Notes under the pieces: generated by a model | Seen by the model: the letters and a program-made list of their open reading frames with translations, nothing else | What the model was told of the DNA's origin: nothing | The model's database searches: none | Position numbers and translations under genes: made by a program | Source of the DNA: Pseudomonas sp. | GTDB taxonomy: Bacteria; Pseudomonadota; Gammaproteobacteria; Pseudomonadales; Pseudomonadaceae | Direction: 5' to 3' | Assembly (NCBI GenBank): GCA_022448005.1 | Contig: JAKUTK010000005.1 | Span: 145,286 to 209,285, forward strand | Length of the DNA stretch: 64,000 nucleotides | Shown here: in pieces, positions 57,309 through 64,000 of the stretch | Layout: each line of letters opens with the position of its first letter | How positions within the stretch are numbered: position 1 is the stretch's first letter

Positions 57309-58700
57309 ATGAGACCGTACTGGCTGGACCGTGCACTGCAACAAGAACACTCTAAGCCCTGCGCACCACTGCAGCAGGACGCTCAGGCCGATGTCTGCAT
57401 CGTCGGCGGCGGTTATACCGGCTTATGGACGGCGGTCATGCTCAAGGAGCAGAACCCCGAACTCGACGTGGTGATCATCGAAGCCGACATTTGCGGTGCC
57501 GGAGCCAGCGGCCGTAACGGCGGCTGCGCGCTGTCCTGGTCGGCCAAGTATTTCACTCTGGAGCGCCTGTTCGGGGTGGAGGAAGCCATCCGCCTGGTCA
57601 AGGCCTCGGAACAGAGCATCTACGCCATCGGCGATTTTTGCCGGAAATACGGGGTGGATGCCGATTACCGCCTCGACGGCACGCTCTATACCGCGACCAA
57701 CCGGGCCCAGGTCGGCGCTACCGACGGGGTTATCGCCGCACTGGAGCGCAACGGCATCAACTCCTTCACCAAGCGCCCTCTGGCCGACGTGCAGCGCATG
57801 GCCGGCTCGGATAAACACCTGGAAGGCTGGTACTCGCCTGCTGCGGCCAGTGTACAACCCGGCAAGCTGGTACGCGGCCTGCGCCGGGTTGCCCTAGAGC
57901 TGGGCGTGCGTCTGTATGAGGGCACCCCAATGACCGCACTCAAAAAGGGTCTGCCGGCCACCGTGGTAACGGCCCAGGGGCAGATCAAGGCGAATCGCGT
58001 GGTGCTCGCAATCAACGCCTGGATGGCGCGCACCTTCCCGCAGTTCGAGCGCAGCGTGGCGATTGTCTCCAGCGACATGATCATCACCGAGCCACGCCCG
58101 GACCTGCTGGAGAAAATTGGTTTGACCAGCGGCGTGACGGTGCTCGACTCGCGGATCTTCGTGCACTACTACCACAACACCCCGGACGGTCGAATCATGC
58201 TCGGCAAGGGCGGCAATACCTTCGCCTATGGCGGGCGCATGCTGCCGGTATTCGATCAGCCGTCGCCCTACGAGAAGCTGCTGCGCAACACCTTGACTGA
58301 GTTCTTCCCAGCGTTCGAGGGGGTCGGCATCGAGTCCACCTGGAACGGCCCCTCGGATCGTTCGGTCACCGGTTTACCGTTCTTCGGCCGGCTGGAACAG
58401 GCCCATAATATCTTCTATGGCTTCGGTTACTCGGGAAGTGGCGTCGGCCCCTGCCACATGGGCGGGAAGATTCTTTCCTCGATGGTAATGGGTCTGGATA
58501 ACGAGTGGACGCGCTCCCCACTGCTAAATGGACCGCTCGGCTATTTTCCGCCTGAACCAGTTCGCTACCTCGGCTCGCTGATGGTGCGCAACGCTGTTCG
58601 ACGCAAGGAGAAAGCCGAGGACTACGGCAGACGGCCTCGCTTGCTGGACATAAGCTTGGCGAAATTTGCCGCTGCGGCCGGCAAAGCGGATAAGGGTTAG
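57309..58700 (+). CDS. FAD-dependent oxidoreductase of the aminophosphonate group
   Basis: 463 aa DAO-fold enzyme. It has an N-terminal MRPYWLDRALQQE leader, GxGxxG motif (VCIVGGGYTGLWTAVMLKEQ), GAGASGRNGGCALSWSAKY (FAD contact), and C-terminal FYGFGYSGSGVGPCHMGGKILSS. It resembles the FAD oxidoreductases found beside phnW/phnX, thought to oxidise aminophosphonates such as N-methylated aminoethylphosphonate. That would widen the substrate range of the pathway by yielding phosphonoacetaldehyde directly. A GGAG lies upstream of the ATG. No exact substrate can be read. Confidence 0.85.
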   Translation: MRPYWLDRALQQEHSKPCAPLQQDAQADVCIVGGGYTGLWTAVMLKEQNPELDVVIIEADICGAGASGRNGGCALSWSAKYFTLERLFGVEEAIRLVKASEQSIYAIGDFCRKYGVDADYRLDGTLYTATNRAQVGATDGVIAALERNGINSFTKRPLADVQRMAGSDKHLEGWYSPAAASVQPGKLVRGLRRVALELGVRLYEGTPMTALKKGLPATVVTAQGQIKANRVVLAINAWMARTFPQFERSVAIVSSDMIITEPRPDLLEKIGLTSGVTVLDSRIFVHYYHNTPDGRIMLGKGGNTFAYGGRMLPVFDQPSPYEKLLRNTLTEFFPAFEGVGIESTWNGPSDRSVTGLPFFGRLEQAHNIFYGFGYSGSGVGPCHMGGKILSSMVMGLDNEWTRSPLLNGPLGYFPPEPVRYLGSLMVRNAVRRKEKAEDYGRRPRLLDISLAKFAAAAGKADKG

Positions 58701-59350
58701 CAGTCTGGGTTGCAGACGAGCCGTTATTATTTCGCATCCGTCACTCCCCGTCTCAGCTCAGCGGTATAGACATAGTTCGTCTAGAGGTAATCGAACAGTC
58801 CAACTAGCTTTCCCTTATATGAGCCATCAGGGTAAGGCTCCAGATTGCTCCCGTTTTCCGACCCTATGGCGAGTGAGGCTGCATGCGCTCGACATGCAGC
58901 TTGAAGTAGTAGCGAAGTCGCGCGAACAGGAAGTCAGAGGTCTGCATGCGCGCTTCGAGGGCGCCTGTTCGATCGTTGGAACCGTGTCCTGCGAAAAGAT
59001 CAGCGGCTACTGCTATGTCGAAATGGTCGGTGTCTGGCAGGCCTGAATGTCGCCTGACCCTTCGCCTGTCGCCCTGGTCGCGCACTGACCGCCGTCGACG
59101 CTGCGAATGTATGTATATATGTATGTATGCCAGGGATGCAAGCCTTCTAGATCTACATCTTGCTGGCAGTCGACTGAAGCTTACCGCTAGCGATAGTCCG
59201 TAACTCGCAGATTTCTGGCTCTGGCAAGAGCGTGACAGCGTTTCCGACACTATGGCCGCCAAAGGGCATCGCAAAAAGCTTTCAACCAAGTGAACGCACT
59301 AGTGCTTGGTGCTCGCTTTGGTCGAAAGCGCCACTCACGAGCGGCAGCTA
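58701..59350. other. 650-bp gap after the phosphonate block
   Basis: No convincing gene. Frames here show no family I recognise; a palindromic run of TATG/CATA-like repeats lies around 59107-59130. Probably decayed sequence at the edge of the block. Confidence 0.5.
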
Positions 59351-59804
59351 TTGGCGGTCAGCGACAGCCTGGCGCGACTGTCGCTATGCATTGCATGGTC
59401 ACACTTCGGTCTGCTCCGACATATCCAAGGCGTCATCGACCTCGATCCGAGGTATCGAACGGTGCTCTCCAGTTTCGTATCGCCTCGCAGAGTTGAACCG
59501 CCGCAGGTTCTTCGTCCTGCGATAGATAAGAGATGCTTTCGTACGTCTCATTGTAGCTTGGTTATGTCGCAGGCTCGCAGCTTGCTCTCGATGGCGAGAT
59601 CAAAGAGAGCAGATCCCAAGTTCTGTCTGCAATTTGAAGCTTTACTCGGATGGCCAGATATCTCAGTCGGAGCGGGTTTTTCTGCCCGACCAGTTTTCCT
59701 TTGTTCCAGGGCCGACGGCTGCAGGTAGTGATGATGTTCATAGCAAGTCCTCCATGTGTGGGAGCACAAGGATGGCTATCTAGGGCAGTGGTCGCTAACC
59801 GGCC
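59351..59804 (-). pseudogene. Tyrosine-recombinase element, copy 2 (internally deleted)
   Basis: Shares its sequence with the element at 30558-31284: the same right end GTCGCTAACCGGCC (59791-59804), a degenerate left end (59351-59365), the recombinase start (MNIITTCSRRPWNKGKLVGQK, minus strand) and the 3' part. About 260 bp of the middle, with most catalytic motifs, are missing and there are frameshifts. It is in the same orientation as copy 1. Confidence 0.8.
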
Positions 59805-60056
59805 AAAAAGCAGACTATTTCGCAGCGGTTTAGCAGCCACCCATTGAGGGTGGAGGTGCCTACGAAACTAGGGGCGATTCACACCCAGAAACTTAACAAG
59901 TTCACCCGCGATGCTCTTGCGGTTGGCATCGGTCATGGACCGGTTAAAGGTGCCCATCGCAGTGAACGGAACCCATGCGAGTAGCGACGATATCGGCTTG
60001 TTGATCGACGTCATCACTGACAGCGGCAAGGGACGCATTTCGTTGTCGTCCTCAAC
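59805..60056. other. Gap with a possible small minus-strand ORF
   Basis: A 56-codon minus-strand frame (59868-60038) ends FNRSMTDANRKSIAGELVKFLGVNRP, which looks like a genuine protein C-terminus, but I do not recognise the family and there is no clear upstream part. Otherwise nothing is seen. Confidence 0.3.
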
Positions 60057-60314
60057 ATGTCGACAACTGATTGCTTAGGACACAAGCCTTCTCGCGAAGG
60101 AATCGTGAGCGCTGTTCCTGCCCGGGGTGCTGCAGCTCAATCACCAAAGTCTCACAGAGGCGGCGCAATCATTGGCAATCGGAACAGCAAGGTCTATCAC
60201 CTCGCCCAGGGGTGCCCCAGCTACAACATGGTATCGCCCAAGAACCAGGTGCTTTTCCGTTCCGAGACCGAAGCTGCAGCCGCCGGCTACCGAAAGGCAG
60301 GCAATTGCAGGTGA
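60057..60314 (+). pseudogene. C-terminal domain of a secreted nuclease-like protein
   Basis: The frame ends with GGAIIGNRNSKVYHL...GCPSYNMVSPKNQVLFRSETEAAAAGYRKAGNC, an Ada-like zinc-finger pattern (YHxxxC...AAGYRKAGNC) that commonly ends thermonuclease-like and other nuclease proteins. The catalytic part upstream is absent, so this is probably a 3' remnant; a short free-standing protein from ATG 60057 is the other option. Confidence 0.55.
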
Positions 60315-60689
60315 GGGAAAAATCAGGGAACTGCTGATCGCATGAGCGGCCGTTCGCTTAAGCTAGCCAGACCAGCCCTATGTCGATTTATCCTAGCCAC
60401 AGAACAGTTCAGCCGCATTCTGTGGTGACAACTCGGTTCCCCCGGCTGCGAAACCACAAGCTTCCATTGTTTTTTTTGGCCGCTGAGGTTTGAGAAACGA
60501 GCCGCGCAGCTAACCGTTGAGTCAGCTTATTACGAATTATTAGCAGCACAATAATTTATTGGCCAAGTAATAATTCACAATAAAAATGGAGCCTTGCAGC
60601 CACGCCCAGTTCTGGTGGCTTACAACGGTGGCTGGCTGCCCTTCGGTAGTGCAGTGAACACCTCCCCTGCGCTTTTCGGGCATGAATAG
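60315..60689. other. Gap between nuclease tail and endA remnant
   Basis: About 375 bp. The part near 60530-60590 is AT-rich. No gene seen. Confidence 0.5.
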
Positions 60690-61027
60690 CGCTATCAGTT
60701 CGCCTACATTACGGAGGGAGCTATCAAGGACTGACCGCATCCATGCAGGGACGATATGTTCCCATTCTGTGCGTTCGGCGCGGTTCGGCTACTTCCGGAC
60801 TTCATACCCACAGGATTGCGCGTCCACCCTACCGCCGGACTTACCCACCCATGACCAGTTGCAGCCGCAATAGAGATCGCCCTCGACGCCGTCTGCTTGA
60901 TCGAAAAACACCTGCCGCTTGGCCACGATCTTCGCCTCATCGAAGTTCGCGGGTGCGCTGGCGAAGGCGTGGTGAGCAGGAAAAAGGAAAGGGCTAAAAA
61001 CGGCAGAACACGATTCACGGATTGCAA
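60690..61027 (-). pseudogene. Endonuclease I (EndA-type) pseudogene
   Basis: The minus strand starts with a signal peptide (VNRVLPFLALSFFLLTTPSPAH). After a frameshift it continues NFDEAKIVAKRQVFFDQ, LYCGCNWSWVGKSGGRVD, SCGYEVRK, a TAG stop, then NRAERTEWEHIVPAWM, the conserved WEHxxPA nuclease motif. The rest of the gene is missing. EndA is a periplasmic or secreted DNase; this copy is dead through a frameshift, a stop and truncation. Confidence 0.75.
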
Positions 61028-61170
61028 AGGCTTGGATTCTCTGGGAGCCGCATTATAGAGGGCTCAAGGAGTACGGGTCTGATTCAGTCGCACCACTCTT
61101 GAGTGATGAGGCTGTCATTGATTTAGAAGCGCCCCGACGAATCGCAATTGACCGGCGATGGCTAGCGGCG

Positions 61171-61196
61171 GAATACTGTATATAAATACAGTATTC
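61171..61196. promoter_or_regulatory. LexA/SOS-box-like palindrome
   Basis: A perfect 26-bp palindrome: 11-bp arms GAATACTGTAT / ATACAGTATTC around ATAA. It contains CTGT-N8-ACAG, the gammaproteobacterial LexA box, at near-consensus quality. No SOS gene lies immediately next to it; a 41-codon plus-strand frame (61207-61332) of unknown kind starts 11 bp downstream. Confidence 0.7.
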
Positions 61197-61335
61197 ATCT
61201 TCAACAATGACGAACCCCAGCCAATCACGACACGATTGCATGGCTAGATCGCTTGAGGCTTTCCAGATGCGCCGCGGGCCCAATCAATTGGGAGGGGGCT
61301 TTGAGCCGAAACCGCATCGTAGTAGGAGTTGACCA

Positions 61336-61365
61336 ATGTCAGATAATGATCTAATTTTCTGACAT
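61336..61365. promoter_or_regulatory. Inverted-repeat operator upstream of the AbiEi-like gene
   Basis: ATGTCAGA (61336-61343) and TCTGACAT (61358-61365) form perfect 8-bp arms 23 bp before the start codon. AbiEi-type antitoxins repress their own promoters through inverted repeats, so this is a likely autoregulatory site. Confidence 0.6.
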
Positions 61366-61387
61366 CATAATTACTACACTCGCCGCG

Positions 61388-61978
61388 ATGAAAACTCTTC
61401 CCGAAACGATCCTGGATCACAGCCGGCAATTACCCGAAGGAGGCATACTGACTCCGAAGGAGTTCTTGCACCTTGGGAGCCGAGCTGCTGTGGATCAGGC
61501 TTTCTCCCGCCTGGCGAGAGCCGGGTTGCTGATGCGTGCTGCCCGCGGCTTGTATGTGGCGCCTGTTTCCACAAAATTTGGGATGCGGGCTCCTGCTGTG
61601 GATAAGACGCTCAATTCTCTGGCGCACAAGACCCACGAGACGATTACTGACAGTGGGGCACGATCCGCAAATGCACTCGGATTGACCACTCAGGTACCGG
61701 TTCGAGAGGTGTATCTCACCAGTGGGCGTGGGCGGAGGCTGAAGTTGAATAAGGCAACGGTCGAGATCCAGCGAGCCCCGAAGTGGATGCTGCTGCTTGG
61801 TGCAGCGCTCCCTGGCGCAGCTATTCGGGCACTTGGCTGGCTAGGCGAGGCGCATGTGGCCAGAGCGATGAAAAAGCTGCAGAAGCTGATGTCTCCAGCC
61901 GACTGGCAAGAGTTGTGCTCTGTACGGCACCTCCTGCCTGCCTGGATGGCACAGGCGATCAGTCGCCAAGTGGCATGA
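61388..61978 (+). CDS. AbiEi-like type IV antitoxin (DUF6088 group)
   Basis: 196 aa. An N-terminal winged helix (GILTPKEFLHLGSRAAVDQAFSRLARAGLLMRAARGLYVAP, about residues 18-58) is followed by the AbiEi core (AHKTHETITDSGARSANALGLTTQVP, VYLTSGRGRRLKLNKATVEIQRAP). In AbiE systems it counteracts a nucleotidyltransferase toxin encoded directly downstream. No such toxin gene follows: after the stop only a 21-codon frame remains before the next gene, so this is an orphan antitoxin or a half of a decayed system. Confidence 0.78.
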   Translation: MKTLPETILDHSRQLPEGGILTPKEFLHLGSRAAVDQAFSRLARAGLLMRAARGLYVAPVSTKFGMRAPAVDKTLNSLAHKTHETITDSGARSANALGLTTQVPVREVYLTSGRGRRLKLNKATVEIQRAPKWMLLLGAALPGAAIRALGWLGEAHVARAMKKLQKLMSPADWQELCSVRHLLPAWMAQAISRQVA

Positions 61979-62242
61979 GTGACACAGCAGCTCAGCGGAT
62001 TTTGGGGAGAGGCTGTCTATGGCGCTTCCAAGTGCACTAGGCTACGCCGCCAAGCCGGAAGGCGTTGCTGCCAGGCGAGCGCTAAGCTTGAGTAGATGTC
62101 AGATTGATAGTTAAGGGGAACGGAGTCCTTGGTTATGAAAACCCGGTTACGAGATTGGTCATTGCGAGCTAGTTAAGAGCGATCGCTTTACTAACGGCCT
62201 CGATACTGCGACAGCAAACAATGACTTAATAGGGTGGAAAAA

Positions 62243-63229
62243 ATGGCGAATGGAAAGATTCTCCGGCAGTTGTTCCGGGCAGGCACGACGGGTGATGCAG
62301 ATGCATTCCGTCGCGCCTCGCAGGCTGTTATCGAAGAAGAGCGCCAGAAACAACACCATCTCCTTGCGAACGACCTGGAGCAGATTCTCTACGGCGGTGA
62401 CGTTAACTCCCGTGCGTCCAGCAACAACCAGCGAGTTCACTACGACATTCCGGCGGATAAGGAGCGCGGCCTACCGCTGCTCGATATCAGAACGCCCAAG
62501 CGCTCCCTGGACGAAGTCATCCTTCCTCCAAGCAGTGCGGCTGCCCTGGAGGAGATCTTGGAGGAAAACCGAAGGGATGATGTCCTGCGCAGCTATGGGA
62601 TGAAGCCAGCCACCAAAATCATCTTTTTCGGCCCGCCTGGATGTGGAAAGACGCTTGCAGCTGAGGTCGTGGCATTTGAGCTCGATCGGCCATTAGCTAT
62701 CGTTCGACTCGACGCCTTGATGTCTTCGTTCCTCGGTGAAACTGCAGCGAACCTTCGCAAGGTTTTTGACTTCATCTCACAGCACTCGCTGGTTGCACTG
62801 TTTGATGAGTTCGACGCCATCGGCAAAGAGCGGGGCGATAGTGGTGACCACGGCGAATTACGACGGGTTGTGAATGCGGTTCTTCAGATGATGGATTCGT
62901 ATGAAGGCAGCAGCGTGATCCTTGCCGCTACAAACCACGAAAAAATCCTGGATTCGGCCATTTGGAGACGATTCGATGAGTCGATCGAATTCCCGCTTCC
63001 GGATGAGAAGCAATTGCTTGATATCCTGACTCTTAAGTTGCGCGGAATTCGGCGTCAGTTTGAGATTGACGACAAAGAAGTAATAAAGGAATTTAAGGGC
63101 AAGAGCGGCGCCGATATTGAACGAGTAATACGGCGGGCTGCGAAGCGAATGATCCTGAGAGGGCAAGAATTCCTCACAATCAAGGAGCTGAAAAGCGCAC
63201 TTGTGCGGGAGGGTCTCAGGAAGTTCTAA
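62243..63229 (+). CDS. AAA+ ATPase of an IetAS-like pair
   Basis: 328 aa from ATG 62243 after AGGGTGG. It has an N-terminal helical part, Walker A GPPGCGKTLAAE (about residues 131-142), Walker B VALFDEFDAIG (about 183-193), and sensor ILAATNHEKILDSAIWRRFDE, all typical of classical AAA ATPases. A subtilase-like gene starts 24 bp downstream. AAA ATPase + subtilisin pairs (ietA/ietS) were described as a plasmid-stability toxin-antitoxin system and reported as phage defence; assignment to that family is by architecture. Confidence 0.78.
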   Translation: MANGKILRQLFRAGTTGDADAFRRASQAVIEEERQKQHHLLANDLEQILYGGDVNSRASSNNQRVHYDIPADKERGLPLLDIRTPKRSLDEVILPPSSAAALEEILEENRRDDVLRSYGMKPATKIIFFGPPGCGKTLAAEVVAFELDRPLAIVRLDALMSSFLGETAANLRKVFDFISQHSLVALFDEFDAIGKERGDSGDHGELRRVVNAVLQMMDSYEGSSVILAATNHEKILDSAIWRRFDESIEFPLPDEKQLLDILTLKLRGIRRQFEIDDKEVIKEFKGKSGADIERVIRRAAKRMILRGQEFLTIKELKSALVREGLRKF

Positions 63230-63253
63230 GGATCGGCTTTCAAGGAAGAAGTA

Positions 63254-63620
63254 GTGGCTACCTACAAGCATCTGAGCATCACCCGGGAGACCCTGGACAA
63301 CCAGCGCCGGACCAAGAACCCACCTAGATTTGTAACCCGCGAAGATCAGCGGGGCCACGGCCAGAGGCTCAATGCCTACTTCGCAACGGCCGCAGGGCAG
63401 GCTAGGAGCCAGATTGGCTCCACTGCCGACTCTCCCTTCGTCCTCAAGATCAAATATGAGGGCGCATTGACCTTCACCAACCTGAAGTTTCATGGGTTGG
63501 AGTTCATTAGCCAAGAGAACAAGCAGCTCTGCGTAGTATTCGCTACGGAGGCCGGGCTGGCACAGTTTGCCGATCACTTGAACAAGCTTGGTGTCCTCGG
63601 CGCTGCCCTGACTTATAAGC
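63254..63620 (+). pseudogene. N-terminal part of the partner subtilase (IetS-like), cut by an IS66 element
   Basis: Starts MATYKHLSITRETLDNQRRTKN (GTG 63254) and runs about 120 residues of the N-terminal domain (SPFVLKIKYEGALTFTNLKFHGLEF...FATEAGLAQFADHLNKLG). The similarity and the natural frame end near 63610, where IS66-type sequence begins. The catalytic Asp-His-Ser peptidase domain is absent. Directly behind the AAA ATPase gene, as in ietAS pairs. Confidence 0.7.
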
Positions 63621-64000
63621 GTATGCGTCCGGGCATCACGCCTTGCGTGATTAAAGTGGCTGCCACTTATGCGGTAGCAATTGATCGATGTCACTCGCCC
63701 GCTGCGTCGGCAGGCGCGTGAGGACATCCTTCAGGTAAGCGTACGGATCATGGCCATTGAGCCGTGCAGACTGGAGCAGGCTCATGATCGCCGCAGCCCG
63801 TTTTCCGCTACGCAACGAACCTGCAAAGAGCCAGTTCTTGCGTCCAAGAGCCCAGGGCCGGATCTGGTTTTCTGCCCAATTATTATCAATGGGTACAGCC
63901 CCGTCATCGAGGTAGCGCGACAGCGCCGCCCAGCGTTTCAGGCTGTAATTCAGTGCTTTGCTGATGGCTGAGCCTTCGGGCACGAGATCGCGCTGCGCCA
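63616..64000 (-). mobile_element. IS66-family insertion sequence, partial (runs off the window)
   Basis: Its end lies near 63612-63620, with TAAGCG-type terminal bases (GTAAGCG-like ends are typical of IS66). It carries the 3' part of a TnpC transposase on the minus strand. The exact border and any 8-bp target duplication cannot be seen without the other end. Confidence 0.75.
63651..64000 (-). CDS. tnpC: IS66-family transposase TnpC, C-terminal part
   Basis: The frame is open to the window edge and encodes the C-terminus of IS66 transposases: AISKALNYSLKRWAALSRYLDDG, IDNNWAENQIRPWALGRKNWLFAGS with the last catalytic Glu, SLLQSARLNGHDPYAYLKDVL and the terminal LLPHKW. About 116 residues are in the window. 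Confidence 0.93.
   Translation of the reverse strand, partial: AQRDLVPEGSAISKALNYSLKRWAALSRYLDDGAVPIDNNWAENQIRPWALGRKNWLFAGSLRSGKRAAAIMSLLQSARLNGHDPYAYLKDVLTRLPTQRASDIDQLLPHKWQPL

Noticed and set aside
58864..59289. 141-codon minus-strand frame after the phosphonate block
   Set aside because: Low-complexity Arg-rich middle, no recognisable motif, no ribosome-binding site; not enough to call a gene.

Overview
The window looks like the replication-origin region of a Pseudomonas-type gammaproteobacterium (Stutzerimonas or a close relative is my inference). The first 21 kb has the pseudomonad order dnaA - oriC - rpmH - rnpA - yidD - yidC - mnmE - mnmG - rsmG - parA - parB - atpIBEFHAGDC - glmU - glmR-like - glmS, GC-rich and tightly packed. 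Two DnaA-box clusters are visible, one between dnaA and rpmH and one between mnmE and mnmG.

Immediately downstream of glmS the sequence switches to an accessory region that runs to the end of the window. A Tn7-like transposition module sits in the classical attTn7 position: three end repeats spaced exactly 20 bp apart, then tnsA, tnsB and tnsC, followed by two different full-length TniQ/TnsD-family targeting genes. No tnsE and no Cas genes are visible, and the distal transposon end was not found.

Behind it lie a decayed helicase/AbrB stretch and a small tyrosine-recombinase element with 14-bp inverted ends. A second, internally deleted copy of that element lies in the same orientation 28 kb further on. 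The two copies bracket a catabolic block (31.3-58.7 kb). Reading through it: an Asp/Glu-racemase-family gene and a TRAP transporter (minus strand), a divergent MocR regulator with an FAD amino-acid oxidase, RidA and aldehyde dehydrogenase; ethanolamine ammonia-lyase eutBC; a broken IS1182-type element; pdxJ, alanine racemase and dadA; a decayed LysR gene; then a 2-aminoethylphosphonate block (DMT permease, LysR, phnW, OPA/MFS permease, phnX, a second aldehyde dehydrogenase, a second RidA and an aminophosphonate-type FAD oxidoreductase).

The genes fit one metabolic scheme. PhnW moves the amino group of 2-aminoethylphosphonate to pyruvate, PhnX releases phosphate and acetaldehyde, and EutBC makes acetaldehyde from ethanolamine. 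The two aldehyde dehydrogenases can oxidise acetaldehyde to acetate. Alanine racemase plus DadA can turn the alanine made by PhnW back into pyruvate and ammonia. PdxJ feeds PLP, the cofactor of PhnW and alanine racemase, and RidA proteins clear imines from the FAD oxidases.

The last 5 kb is a decaying mobile/defence zone: a nuclease tail, an endonuclease I pseudogene, an orphan LexA-type palindrome, an AbiEi-like antitoxin without a recognisable toxin, and an IetAS-like AAA ATPase/subtilase pair whose protease gene is cut by an IS66-family element that runs off the window.
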